Below the pieces are notes generated by a model, which was given only the letters and a program-made list of their open reading frames with translations, was not told the origin of the DNA and made no database searches. A DNA stretch of 31,182 bases from DATMRF01 sp035566435 (lineage in GTDB: Bacteria; Verrucomicrobiota; Verrucomicrobiia; Limisphaerales; UBA8199): the NCBI GenBank assembly GCA_035566435.1, contig DATMRF010000009.1, positions 1 to 31,182 on the forward strand. The letters are read 5' to 3'. Numbering within the stretch: position 1 is the stretch's first letter; every line of letters begins with the position of its first letter. A program made the translations under genes and the position numbers. Of this stretch, positions 8,769 to 17,521 are shown in pieces.

Positions 8769-11700
8769 TCAGTCCCCTCCCCGCGGCAGGTCCGCCGCCG
8801 CCGCGTGGTTCGGGTCGCGTTGGAGCACTCGCGCGAGCAGCTTTCGGGCCCTTGCCTTCCCGCCGAGCCCAAGATAAGCCTGGGCCTGCAGGAAGAGCGC
8901 AGTCGTCTCCTGCCGGAATTGCAGGTCGTCGTCAAAGAGCAGCATCGCTGGCAGCGAGGTAGCGAAGTAGTCGATTTTCGCCGGCGCTTTCTGCAGCCGT
9001 TTCGCGTAGGCAAGCAAGTCGCGCAACAACCGCCTCGCTTTCTTTGATTGCCCGAGCTTCTGCCAGGAGAGCGCTGAGTAATAAGTCATCTCGCTGAACT
9101 GGCGGACGCTCATCGTTTGGAAGTCGCCTTTAAACTTCGCAGCGGTCAGCCACTGGCTTCGAGCGTCGGCCTGTTGGCCGAGCGCGGCCAGCGCCTCGCC
9201 GAGCCAGTAGTGAATGTCGCTTTGATTGGCCAGCAGATGTTTCGCCTCACCGAGGTTCAACGGCGCCTGCAGCGCCGCCTCGAAGTGCGTGCGAGCCTGC
9301 GCCGCATTTCCGCTGGCGAGCGCCGCCCGCCCCAGTGCCAGGTGCGCGCGCGCATGCTGGCCGAGCGGCCCGCCTTCGCCCCCTTCCCAGGGTTGAAAGC
9401 GGCGCGAGCCGAGCAGTTCCAGCGCCTTTGCGTGCCGGCCGGTTTGGTTGTAAAGCGCGCACAACTCCACGCTCAAATCATCGCGCTGGCGCACGGTCGC
9501 CGGATGCTTCTCCAGTTCGCGGAGGCGTTTCTGCGGTTTCTCCCGGAGTCGTTTCCAGAGTTGATCGCGCTCGAACAACACGCGCGCGGAGCCAGGGTCG
9601 AGGCGGATTGCTTTTTCGTAGGCGGCGCGGGCGCGGCCCGGCTCATGCGCGATGTTGAAGTAGCCGAGGCCCAGGTTGCGCCAGACGATCGGGAACTTTG
9701 GCTCAAGCCTCGTGCTGCGTTCCCACAACTTGATCGCCTCCTCATGGCGGCGCCGATCGTAAAGCAGGTTCCCCAGGTAATACGGCGCTCGGGCGTCGCG
9801 AGGGTCCGCGCGCATCGCCGCCTGGAGCACGGCGATTTCCTCCAGCCGCGCGGGAAAGCAATAATCAGGAGTGGTCGCCGCTGCGCGGCGGCGGCTGGTC
9901 TGCGCGGCACTGCGATGGCCGGCCCGTTCGTGCAGCCAGCCCAACGTGTAATAAACCAGCGGAGGCGCGCCCCAGCTCTGGTCCGGCAAATCTCGCCTCT
10001 CCGGAACCGCTTGTTCCAATATTTCGATCCCTTCAGCGCAAAACCCTGCGCGGGCGCAGTCATGAGCCAGGTCGAGGCGCGCCTGCAAATCGCAAAACAG
10101 TGGCCGGCCGGCCAGATGTCGCGCCCACCAGTCCAGCGGATCAAGTGCCAGGGTGTCGTGCAGGAGCGCCTCCGCTTCGGCTGCCCGATTCAGCTTGTGC
10201 AACACGAGAACCTTCAGATTCCGGGCTCGGGTGTTGTCGGTGTTGAATCGCAGCGAGGTTTCGACGTGCTCGAGAGCGCGTTGCCAATCAGCTCGGCGGC
10301 AGTCCATTTCCGCGAGCGCGTGGCAGCCAGCGGCCTGCCAGGCCTGGTTCCATGTCGATTTGTACAACGCAGCGTAAGCAGCTTCGAAGGCCGACGCTTG
10401 CACGTCGGGATTCGGGGCAGCGTCCAATTGAAAGCGCAGGCACAGACCGAGGTTGTAGAAAGCCTCGCCGTCATACGGATTGCTGTTGCGCTGCGTCAAC
10501 CGCGCTACCGCGTTGCGGAAATGCGTTTCGCCCGAATTGAATTCCCCACGGCGCAGATGCCAGAGCCCCATGGCATTATTGCAGCGTGCATCGAGCGGGT
10601 CCCGGCGCAAAGCTTCGCGCCAGTACGGCGTCGGACAGCGCGTCGCGTGGCGATACTGTTCGAGGTGCAAGCCGGTGAGATAAAGCTCATCGGCGCTGGC
10701 CACTTCGCGCGGCGCGGGCGGCTCGGTGGCCGCCGGCGGCAATGTGCCTGTGAGGCGCGGCCGCTGCCGGTAGGCGATGATTTCACGACCGTCCGGATCG
10801 GTCACGCGAAGCATCAGACCGGTTGCCTTCCAGGCGCGCGGGAGCCCGACCTCGCGCACGAACGGGCGCCCGGGCGCAAGGTCGCCCACGCGGTTCAGAA
10901 AAGTCTGCCTCTGATTGAAAACCATGACCCGAGCGTTCTTGAGAGGTTTGGTCACCGAGACGCCGGCGCGGAGCGTGTCCCCTTCGGCTTTCAAGCTGGC
11001 GGCAGCTTCAAGGTTGGCCTGCTGCGCCGGCCCGATTTGCTGGATCGGATACCAGAACTGGCTCCAGGTTTTAGTCTCGCCGGGTTGCAGAAAGCTGAAG
11101 TCGGGTTGGTTGTCGCTGTAAACCCCGGCCATGATTTCGATGTAAGGCCCGTATTCGCCGCGGCCGTCCTTCTCCGTGAGATTGCGATCCCAGGCATAGC
11201 CGAAGTCGTGATTGCCCCACGTCCACTGTTTCTTTCCCGGCGAAATATGCGGGTCGGCAACGTGAACGATGCCCGCCTTTGCGAAGTAATCGTAGCCGCC
11301 GAAAAAGCCTTCCTTGCTGCCGACACACATGTAACTGCACGGCGTGGGAATGTTGGCATAGAAAGAAAGATCGTTCGGCTCGTAATCGGGCACGCGCGAG
11401 AAGTGAACGGAATGAGGGCCGTTCTTAAGGCAGTGCGGCGGCATGAACTGCGCCGGGACCTCATCCGGCGGAATACCGCGTCGGCCGCGCTCGCCGTAGT
11501 TCACGCCGTAGTACCAACCTTGCGCCAGCGGATATTCGCTCATCGAGCGGCGCGCATGGTCGGCAACGCAATAAACGTCCGGCGGAAAGAAACTCTGGTA
11601 GGCCTCGTGGACGCGCGTGGCGACGTTGGCCCACCAAAGAAAAGTCTGTGTGAATGGCGTGCGGTTGTACACGCGCGCTTTGACCTCGACCAACGCTCGC

Positions 11701-12254
11701 CCCGGATGCACGCAGACGCCGTGCATGCCTTTCATGCGTGCCATCGGCTCATGTTCGCTGCACCAAATCGTCTTCGAACCGTCGCGGTGCTCCTCGATCT
11801 CAAAGTCCACGGGCAGGAACGTCCCCGGTCGGTGATGCTGCGGCCAGTTGAACTCGATGCCGCCGCTGAGCCACGGCCCCGCCAGGCCGACCAGAGCGGG
11901 TTTGATGACCGGTTGGTTGTAAACCAGGTCGTAACCGTTGGTCTTGTCGAGAATGGCGTGGATTCGTCCGCCGATCTCCGGCAGAACCAGCACGCGGAGA
12001 AACTCATTTTCGAGCCAAACCGCTTTCCATTTGCGCACCATCGCTTGCTCGGCAATCCGGTCGGTGGACGGCAGCGGATAAACCTTGCCGCGGCTGCCCT
12101 GGTAGACGCGCTTTTCGAAAAACATTGGATGACGCTCCGGCGCCGCGGGCAGATAGGTCGGCAACGCCAGTTCATCCGACCAGGCTCGCACGGGCGCCGG
12201 TTTGGTGGAACTTCCTCGCAGCGCCGCCGCGGAGTTCTTCTGCTTGTTGGCCAT
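8769..12254 (-). CDS. DUF5107 domain protein with TPR repeats
   Basis: About 1161 residues. The N-terminal part (about residues 30-400) matches the DUF5107 family as remembered, with motifs such as EIGGRIHAILDKTNGYDLVY, LSGGIEFNWPQHH and WWANVA. The fold is thought to be a galactose-mutarotase-like beta-sandwich, so a sugar-related role is plausible but not established. From about residue 530 to the end the protein is helical TPR solenoid, with many A-x-x-x-(Y/F)-x-x-A-(L/I) repeats. No signal peptide is seen, so it is probably cytoplasmic. I chose the ATG at 12254 (MANKQKNS) because the upstream frame from 12296 is low-complexity and no feature supports it. The gene is transcribed divergently from the cupin gene (127-nt gap) and has its own terminator. 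A 1083-codon open frame lies antisense to it and is rejected as a shadow. Confidence 0.85.
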   Translation of the reverse strand: MANKQKNSAAALRGSSTKPAPVRAWSDELALPTYLPAAPERHPMFFEKRVYQGSRGKVYPLPSTDRIAEQAMVRKWKAVWLENEFLRVLVLPEIGGRIHAILDKTNGYDLVYNQPVIKPALVGLAGPWLSGGIEFNWPQHHRPGTFLPVDFEIEEHRDGSKTIWCSEHEPMARMKGMHGVCVHPGRALVEVKARVYNRTPFTQTFLWWANVATRVHEAYQSFFPPDVYCVADHARRSMSEYPLAQGWYYGVNYGERGRRGIPPDEVPAQFMPPHCLKNGPHSVHFSRVPDYEPNDLSFYANIPTPCSYMCVGSKEGFFGGYDYFAKAGIVHVADPHISPGKKQWTWGNHDFGYAWDRNLTEKDGRGEYGPYIEIMAGVYSDNQPDFSFLQPGETKTWSQFWYPIQQIGPAQQANLEAAASLKAEGDTLRAGVSVTKPLKNARVMVFNQRQTFLNRVGDLAPGRPFVREVGLPRAWKATGLMLRVTDPDGREIIAYRQRPRLTGTLPPAATEPPAPREVASADELYLTGLHLEQYRHATRCPTPYWREALRRDPLDARCNNAMGLWHLRRGEFNSGETHFRNAVARLTQRNSNPYDGEAFYNLGLCLRFQLDAAPNPDVQASAFEAAYAALYKSTWNQAWQAAGCHALAEMDCRRADWQRALEHVETSLRFNTDNTRARNLKVLVLHKLNRAAEAEALLHDTLALDPLDWWARHLAGRPLFCDLQARLDLAHDCARAGFCAEGIEILEQAVPERRDLPDQSWGAPPLVYYTLGWLHERAGHRSAAQTSRRRAAATTPDYCFPARLEEIAVLQAAMRADPRDARAPYYLGNLLYDRRRHEEAIKLWERSTRLEPKFPIVWRNLGLGYFNIAHEPGRARAAYEKAIRLDPGSARVLFERDQLWKRLREKPQKRLRELEKHPATVRQRDDLSVELCALYNQTGRHAKALELLGSRRFQPWEGGEGGPLGQHARAHLALGRAALASGNAAQARTHFEAALQAPLNLGEAKHLLANQSDIHYWLGEALAALGQQADARSQWLTAAKFKGDFQTMSVRQFSEMTYYSALSWQKLGQSKKARRLLRDLLAYAKRLQKAPAKIDYFATSLPAMLLFDDDLQFRQETTALFLQAQAYLGLGGKARARKLLARVLQRDPNHAAAADLPRGGD

Positions 12255-12381
12255 CGCCAATGGATCGCAAAAACCCGCGCCGGGGGGAAGCCGCAATTCA
12301 CGGCGAACGGAAATGAGTGTGATTCTCGGCGCTCTGCGCGGCTTTGCATCCCGTCACCTTGGCGTTAAGATTCGGGAAATT

Positions 12382-12729
12382 ATGGCAAACGATACAAACA
12401 AGAAGGAATCAAAGTTTACGGCGGCGCAGGCATTCCCAGCCGCGACCCTGGTGGATTATCAACCCGGCTCGATTGTCAGCCGGGAGATCCTCAACAAATC
12501 GACCGGCAAGGTAACCCTGTTTGCTTTTGACGCGGACGAAGGTTTGAGCGAACACACCTCTCCCTATGATGCGCTGGTCCAGGTGCTGGAAGGGGAAGTG
12601 GAAATCACCATCGCGGGCAATCGTCATCGCGTAGCGGCGGGGGAGTTGATTTTGATGCCGGCGAATCAGCCGCATGCGCTCAGGGCGCTGAAGCGATTCA
12701 AGATGATTCTGACAATGATTCGGTCCTGA
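12382..12729 (+). CDS. small cupin domain protein
   Basis: A 115-residue single-domain cupin. The conserved core is a beta-barrel with a first motif around HTSPYDALVQVLEGE, then GELILMPANQPHAL, where P-x-N-x-P-H is the second cupin motif. Only some of the usual His/Glu metal ligands are present: one His in motif 1 and one in motif 2. Metal use and catalysis are therefore uncertain, and a sensor or binding role is equally possible. The ATG at 12382 gives a normal cupin length. The open frame continues upstream to 12202, but that part overlaps the divergent gene's 5' end and has no cupin homology. It converges on cls with an 18-nt gap. Confidence 0.8.
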   Translation: MANDTNKKESKFTAAQAFPAATLVDYQPGSIVSREILNKSTGKVTLFAFDADEGLSEHTSPYDALVQVLEGEVEITIAGNRHRVAAGELILMPANQPHALRALKRFKMILTMIRS

Positions 12730-12747
12730 TCGGCCGAAAGGTCCCCG

Positions 12748-14205
12748 TCACAGGTAAGGCGTCAGCAGACGGGCGGAGCCATCGCGCAACCGCTCCGGCA
12801 GCCTCCGGCTGTCGATCTCCGCGAGGGTGATTTCTTTGGCGCCGGCCAGTTTCTGGCGGAGCAGCACCTCGAGGCGGAGCGCCAATTCGCGGTCGTAACA
12901 CTCGAGGTTGAATTCGAAGTTGAGCCGCAAGCTGCGCGCGTCCCAGTTGGCCGACCCAACGAGGGCCCATTGGCCATCGACAACCATCAGCTTGGAATGA
13001 TCGAAGGGCGGCGGCGTCAGCCAGATGCGACAACCGCGCCGCAGCACTTGCCACCACATGGCGCGCGAAGCCCAGTGGACAAAGGGAAGATTGCTCAGGG
13101 CGGGGAGAATGATATCGACCCGCACCCCGCGCAAGGCGGCGACATTCAACGCCGAAACGATCGCCGGGTCAGGGAGGAAGTACGGCGTGAGGATTTGGAC
13201 AGAGGTTTCTGCGCACGCCAGCGCGCCGAGGATCGTCAGGCGCAGTTTTTCAAAATCTTCGTCCGGTCCGTCGGGAATCGCGCGAGCGATGACGGTCCCG
13301 ACCGGTGACAGGCTGGGAAACCAGCTTTCTCCGCTCAAGGTTTCGTTTGTGGCGAAGGCCCAATCGCCGACGAAGATTTCCTGCAACTGGGCTACGGCTG
13401 GCCCTTCCAAACGGAAATGCAGGTCCTGCACCGGGCTGCGCGGATGCTCGGCGACCAGGTTGCCTTCGCGCAGGTTCATTCCGCCGGTGAAGCCGACCCG
13501 GCCATCCACCACCATGATCTTTCGATGGTTGCGCAGGTTCATCGTCATCAGCCGCCACGGCGCCAGCGTCGGCAAAAACCGCGCCACCGGGACCCGCGCG
13601 TGCCGCAGTGGATGAACGATCGAAGGCAGCGAATAACGCGCGCCGGCGTCGTCAATCAGCACCCGGACCTGGACCCCGCGCCTGACCGCTTCGCCGAGCG
13701 CATCGACGAACCGGCGGCCGCTGCGATCGTTGTCAAAAATGTAGGTGACCAGCGAGATGGAACGTTCAGCCGATTTGATTGCGGCCAGCATCGCAGGATA
13801 AGCCGCGTCCCCGTTTACCAGCGGCTCGATTTTATTCCCGCGAATCAGGGGACGCCCCACGACCCGGCCAACGAGCTGTGCCAGCGTCCGGAGATGCGTT
13901 GCCTCCGGGGGCAGCACCTCCGCTGCGCCGAGGGAGAAATTGCCCGCCGCGTCCGGCACCGCAGCGGAGCGCTCTGCGGCCCCGCGGATCGCGACGGCCC
14001 GGCGGCGGATCCGGTTGATGCCGAACGACAGATAAAGCACCGCACCCAGCAAGGGCACGAACCAAATGAACAGGACCCAGAGCGCGGCGGCCCGTGAATC
14101 GCGTTTGTGGAGGAGGGCATGGCCGGACGTCAGCGCCGCGATAAACAAGGTCAGAGACCCCACGACGTGAGGCCAGAAATCGACGAGGCGGTCGAGCCAT
14201 GTCAT
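12748..14205 (-). CDS. cardiolipin synthase (phospholipase D family)
   Basis: A 485-residue membrane enzyme that condenses two phosphatidylglycerols into cardiolipin, or uses another phosphatidyl donor. Two N-terminal membrane segments (about residues 10-30 and 38-60, ending in GAVLYLSFGINRIRRR) precede two phospholipase D domains. Both HKD motifs are intact: H227-x-K229-x4-D234 (HRKIMVVDG) and H403-x-K405-x4-D410 (HSKLMVVDG). Length and layout match bacterial ClsA-type synthases. The gene stands alone on the minus strand, convergent with the cupin gene. The start is the first ATG, directly upstream of the membrane segment. Confidence 0.92.
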   Translation of the reverse strand: MTWLDRLVDFWPHVVGSLTLFIAALTSGHALLHKRDSRAAALWVLFIWFVPLLGAVLYLSFGINRIRRRAVAIRGAAERSAAVPDAAGNFSLGAAEVLPPEATHLRTLAQLVGRVVGRPLIRGNKIEPLVNGDAAYPAMLAAIKSAERSISLVTYIFDNDRSGRRFVDALGEAVRRGVQVRVLIDDAGARYSLPSIVHPLRHARVPVARFLPTLAPWRLMTMNLRNHRKIMVVDGRVGFTGGMNLREGNLVAEHPRSPVQDLHFRLEGPAVAQLQEIFVGDWAFATNETLSGESWFPSLSPVGTVIARAIPDGPDEDFEKLRLTILGALACAETSVQILTPYFLPDPAIVSALNVAALRGVRVDIILPALSNLPFVHWASRAMWWQVLRRGCRIWLTPPPFDHSKLMVVDGQWALVGSANWDARSLRLNFEFNLECYDRELALRLEVLLRQKLAGAKEITLAEIDSRRLPERLRDGSARLLTPYL

Positions 14206-14296
14206 GCGCCGCCACTGTGACAGAATCGGGTTCCAAGGTCACCACAAAGTCGGGCTTCCTCGCAAAGCGCAATCTGGCACCGGGAAGACCGCAACG

Positions 14297-14437
14297 TTAC
14301 GATAGCTGCGCCCCGCTCAGGCCGAGCGACAGCGAGACGAGCCACCCCGGGCGGCGGTTTTGTTTAAGCTCTTCTTGTAATCCTTCTGCATATCCCGTTT
14401 CTTGTTCGGGCCGGTTCCACAACCAGTTTGGTTCCGG
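14297..14437 (-). pseudogene. coding-like remnant upstream of cls
   Basis: On the minus strand a 46-codon stretch without a start codon, from just after a TAG at 14438-14440 to a TAA at 14297, reads like real protein. It includes GYAEGLQEELKQNRRPGWL and a hydrophobic segment LVSLSLGLSG. The same frame continues past the TAA with another protein-like segment (RFARKPDFVVTLEPDSVTV) to about 14208. No family was recognised. It may be the 3' remnant of a lost gene or a dispersed repeat that happens to be open. It lies between GH97 and cls, both on the same strand. Confidence 0.35.
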
Positions 14438-14473
14438 CTACGCCGCCTTGTGGACAGCACGCCCTGCCTCCGG

Positions 14474-16429
14474 TCAGCGGGCATCTGCCGGCACAAGTCG
14501 GACCGCCTGGCCGCCGTTGGGAGCGAGGTCGGCGTGCAGGATGGTTGTCACATCGACGGTTTGCGATTGAACCGACACTTCCGTTGGCGAGGAGCCGTCC
14601 GGCTGGCCGTCGCGGCAGATCGTCGCGGTGTAATTGCGTCCCGGGGTGAGGAACAACAAGGGGATGTCCAGCTGCCGGCGTTGAACGGCGTTCATGGTGC
14701 CGACATACCACTCGTCGCCTTTGCGGCGGGCGGTGGTGATATATTGGCCGATGGTGCCGTGCAGCACGCGGGTATCGTCCCAAACGGTCGGGAGGTGTTT
14801 CCAGAATTCCAGTTCCGGTTCCCCCCGGCATTGCGCCGGCTTGTCGTACCAAAACAGGAATTGCAGCGGGCTGAAATAGGCGACCGAGGCGGCGAGCTGA
14901 TGCGCGTGGGTGGTCTTGATGCGTTTGTCGTACCAGCAGAAGGTGCAATCGGCCGGGCCGCACAGGAAGCGGGTGAAGGGCAGGATGAAATTATGTTCGG
15001 CGGGCGGCATCTCTTCATTCCCGCGGACGCCTTCTTGAGTCAGGAGGTTGGGATAGGTGCGTGACCAGCAGGTGGGCCGGTATTCGTCGTGAATGTCCAC
15101 GACGAGGTGGTATTGCGCGCATTTGCGCACGGCGTCGTGCAGCCACGCCGTCCACGTCTGCGGACCGACGTTGACGAAACCGAACTTGAGCCCCTTCACG
15201 CCCCATTGCTGGTAAAGGGGCAGGAGCTCATCGAGCTGCCGCTCCAAGGCCTTCTGGTTCACGTAGAGCAACACGCCAATGCCGCGCCCGTTCGCGTAAC
15301 GGATGACCTGTTGCAAATCGAGGCCGCCTTGTGGGCGGTTTGTTTTCACATTCACGAAACGGGCGTCCGAGGCGTCGGAACCTTCGGGGCCGTACCAGCC
15401 GGCGTCGAACTCGACATATTGCAAGCCCGCCTTGACCGGGAAGTCGACACAGGCGCGGCCGCCAGTGGTGCTCAAGGTCGTCTCGCGAATCACCGTGCCG
15501 GGCTTGATCCAGGAGGTGTCTGCCAGGGCACACGGGTCGTTCAGGTTAAGCACGAAGAAGTTCCGCTCGACCAACTGGCGCGGTGAATCGCCCTTCATCA
15601 CGAAACGCCACGGCGTGGTGAAGGGAGTGGAGCCGGTTACCGGCCCGGCCAGGTCAGGGAGCAGGGTGAACGGTTGGCCGGGCGCGTTCTTGAGGCGCAT
15701 CCGGGCGTAGTCCACCAAACGCGCCTCGCCAACCGCGACCGTCGGGCCATTCGTGAGCTCGACGACCAGCGGTCGCTCGCAGTTGGCGCCGACCCGGGAA
15801 AGCGGCTTGTTGGTGTAGATGCCTTGCGCCCAATAGACCGGCCAGCATGGATGGTCTCCGGTGAACCGGAACTCGGTGGCTTCGCCGGCCAGGGTGAAGG
15901 CTTTGAGTCCTTCCTGTTCCGGCAGCGTGTAACAAACCGCGACGCCCTCATCGTACGCGCGGAAGGTGCGGCGCAGTTTGCGAGGCGGGGCCTGGCTCGC
16001 TCCGAGGTCCACGACGAGTTGGTTGTAATGGTTGCGCACCTCGCCGCGTTCGGCGGCGACGGGCCTCCAGGTGTCGTCGTGGCTGGTGAGGGTTGAGTTG
16101 GCGAGCGCGAAGCCCTGGTCGAGCGAAGCGCTGTTCGTGAGCTGGAGACCAAGGCGGGACTCCGCGAGAACGGGTTGGCCGCGATACGAGACCCGCCATC
16201 GCGGCTGGCCGGCGGGAGTGAGGCTGAAGACGAGCACGGCGTCGCCGTTGGGCGATTTGAGGGTGATGGGTTCCGCCGGGAGGGAAAGCGTGGTGGCGGC
16301 CAGCAGCGTCAACGCCAGCAGCGGGAGAAGTTCGGGCCAGGCCGCGGTGTGGCACAAGGCCAGCCGGCGGCGGCGGCACGCTGGTGCCTGGTTGGTCTCG
16401 TAAGCAGAAACGAAATCCAGCAGTCCCAT
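14474..16429 (-). CDS. exported glycoside hydrolase family 97 protein
   Basis: About 651 residues from the ATG at 16429; an upstream ATG at 16501 adds 24 residues. The N-terminus has a long basic region (RRRR at 19-22), then a hydrophobic signal (LLPLLALTLLAATTLSLPA), so export to the periplasm or beyond is likely. The layout is that of GH97: an N-terminal beta-super-sandwich (about 55-300), a (beta/alpha)8 barrel (about 300-560) and a C-terminal beta domain. The motif RPTCWSRTYPN near the catalytic centre is family-typical. GH97 includes inverting alpha-glucosidases (SusB type) and retaining alpha-galactosidases. At the position where retaining members carry the nucleophile Asp this protein has Gly417 (LKFGF). 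H447-D448-E449 and E472-E473 (GNEE) are candidate acid/base residues. Substrate cannot be read from sequence. Confidence 0.88.
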   Translation of the reverse strand: MGLLDFVSAYETNQAPACRRRRLALCHTAAWPELLPLLALTLLAATTLSLPAEPITLKSPNGDAVLVFSLTPAGQPRWRVSYRGQPVLAESRLGLQLTNSASLDQGFALANSTLTSHDDTWRPVAAERGEVRNHYNQLVVDLGASQAPPRKLRRTFRAYDEGVAVCYTLPEQEGLKAFTLAGEATEFRFTGDHPCWPVYWAQGIYTNKPLSRVGANCERPLVVELTNGPTVAVGEARLVDYARMRLKNAPGQPFTLLPDLAGPVTGSTPFTTPWRFVMKGDSPRQLVERNFFVLNLNDPCALADTSWIKPGTVIRETTLSTTGGRACVDFPVKAGLQYVEFDAGWYGPEGSDASDARFVNVKTNRPQGGLDLQQVIRYANGRGIGVLLYVNQKALERQLDELLPLYQQWGVKGLKFGFVNVGPQTWTAWLHDAVRKCAQYHLVVDIHDEYRPTCWSRTYPNLLTQEGVRGNEEMPPAEHNFILPFTRFLCGPADCTFCWYDKRIKTTHAHQLAASVAYFSPLQFLFWYDKPAQCRGEPELEFWKHLPTVWDDTRVLHGTIGQYITTARRKGDEWYVGTMNAVQRRQLDIPLLFLTPGRNYTATICRDGQPDGSSPTEVSVQSQTVDVTTILHADLAPNGGQAVRLVPADAR

Positions 16430-16650
16430 GGCAGAGGATTGTCGGTGAGAAAGGAATTTCTGGCAACGATGATGGAAGGAATTGATGGCGTGAGAAAGCA
16501 TCCCAATTCCTGAGCGCGATGTTCCCCTGGCCTTCAGCCTTGAGCCTTTCCGTGCGTTCGCCCCCCCGCGCCGCGCGATTAAAGATTTTCAATCTGCAGT
16601 TCTCAATTCCTCCCACCCCTCCATCACTCCATCAATCCACGCCGCCCTCG

Positions 16651-16665
16651 TCCTCGTAATCGATC
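16651..16665. repeat. 15-nt direct repeat, copy 1
   Basis: TCCTCGTAATCGATC occurs here and again at 17324-17338. The second copy abuts the truncated coding remnant at 17333. Confidence 0.5.
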
Positions 16666-16681
16666 CGCCGCCTGGCCTAAT

Positions 16682-16706
16682 TGCAGGAGACGACGTTAGG
16701 AGTCTC
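16682..16706. repeat. solo arm of the REP-like element
   Basis: This 25-nt stretch begins TGCAGGAGACGACGT. By hand count it matches 22 of 25 positions of the left arm of the palindromic element at 18377. No matching inverted arm is seen nearby, so it is a half element. Confidence 0.65.
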
Positions 16707-16993
16707 TAATCGAAATCCCGGCGTTCAAGGTTCGAGGTCGGGGTCACAACGTAACCGTTAGGACCGGATGGACCTGGCGCGGCCCGCGCCGCAACCACAG
16801 GATTTGCGGCGGGAAGCGACGCGCCACGACGCTTTGGAAGGAAGGGCCGCGCTCGGAAAGCGGTGTCCCCCCGCAGGTGCGGGGTCGCCACAGCACTCCC
16901 AATCCTTGTCGTCCGGGCGCGAAGTTGTGGGGTTGTAGTACGGATTTCCTGCCGGAGATCGCACCGGCCGCCCCCCCCACTTTATAGCTTTAT

Positions 16994-17046
16994 CCGGTTT
17001 GAACCGGTTGGAACCGGTGTGAACCGGTCGGAGCCAGTTGAACCGG
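16994..17046. repeat. 10-bp tandem repeat array
   Basis: About five degenerate copies of a 10-bp unit CCGGTTxGAA stand head to tail, followed by a partial copy. The unit contains AACCGGTT-like palindromes. No coding frame is supported across it. Confidence 0.75.
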
Positions 17047-17323
17047 CTCGCGGCGCGGTTCCGTGCCGCGCGGGTTTTGGCTGGAGGTCAAGCCGTCGGT
17101 CTGGGTTCCAGCGGCCAACTTGAGCACAGAGGGCAGGCGTACAGGGAACTGAGAACACGGAGGGCGGGAGGTGGCGGGCGAGGTTTTCATATGGGTTCGG
17201 TGGTTCTATTTTTAGATCGTTGCTGTCACACTATATAGGGCCACAAAACGTGTTACGGGAACGCGCCCCGCCCAGGGCAGCGTCGCGAAGCGTGTCCCTC
17301 CGCGAGCTCCCTCCCGCCGTCGC

Positions 17324-17338
17324 TCCTCGTAATCGATC
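17324..17338. repeat. 15-nt direct repeat, copy 2
   Basis: Identical to 16651-16665. It introduces an in-frame TAA immediately before the coding remnant that follows, and so marks a possible break point. Confidence 0.5.
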
Positions 17339-17419
17339 ACCAACGGCTTCACGATTGAATTTCGCAGCCAAGCAGAACTCGATAAGACGGAACGTGAACT
17401 CAAGAAACTTATTCGTTAG
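17333..17419 (+). pseudogene. 3' remnant of a cassette gene
   Basis: A 28-codon tail without a start codon ends at a TAG (17417-17419), 7 nt before the first attC site. The frame is protein-like, with the end QAELDKTERELKKLIR predicted as a charged helix. An in-frame TAA inside the repeat directly upstream cuts it off. Cassette genes usually stop right at or in their attC site, so this is read as the end of a truncated upstream cassette gene. Family unknown. Confidence 0.5.
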
Positions 17420-17425
17420 ACCATC

Positions 17426-17521
17426 GGCGAACAAGATCACTGGAGCGAATGCGGGCGGGCCATGCCAGTTGCCAATTCGGACGCGCTGGGCCGCCCACAC
17501 CGCTCAGTGCTGTCGTTAAGC
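17426..17521 (+). other. integron attC-like recombination site A
   Basis: A 96-nt imperfect palindrome. The right end is GTTAAGC (17515-17521), matching the attC R' consensus GTTRRRY. The left end GGCGAAC (17426-17432) keeps the AAC of R'' but is degenerate otherwise. The arms pair as AAC...CACTG(G)AGCG...GGGCGG(G)CC, with single unpaired G bases on one arm. These resemble the extrahelical bases that direct strand choice by integron integrases. It shares about 79% identity with site B, has the same length and lies in the same orientation. Confidence 0.8.

Larger units (their letters stand above)
16430..17332. other. gene-poor, repeat-rich stretch
   Basis: About 900 nt with no supported gene. 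Open frames here are short, overlapping and arginine-rich. It contains a short direct repeat (16651), a solo REP-like arm (16682), a small GC hairpin (16869-16884, CCCCGC/GCGGGG with AGGT loop) and a 10-bp tandem array (16994). It looks like intergenic debris bordering the cassette region. Confidence 0.6.

Noticed and set aside
9117..12368. 1083-codon open frame on the + strand
   Set aside because: It is antisense to the DUF5107-TPR gene, has an Arg/Ala-rich composition and no recognisable domain. Long antisense frames are expected in GC-rich DNA.
16994..17046. CRISPR array
   Set aside because: The units are adjacent, without spacers, and only 10 nt long. No cas genes are present.
16430..17332. 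several 60-90 codon ORFs between GH97 and the cassette
   Set aside because: They overlap each other on both strands, cross repeats and show no protein family or start signal.
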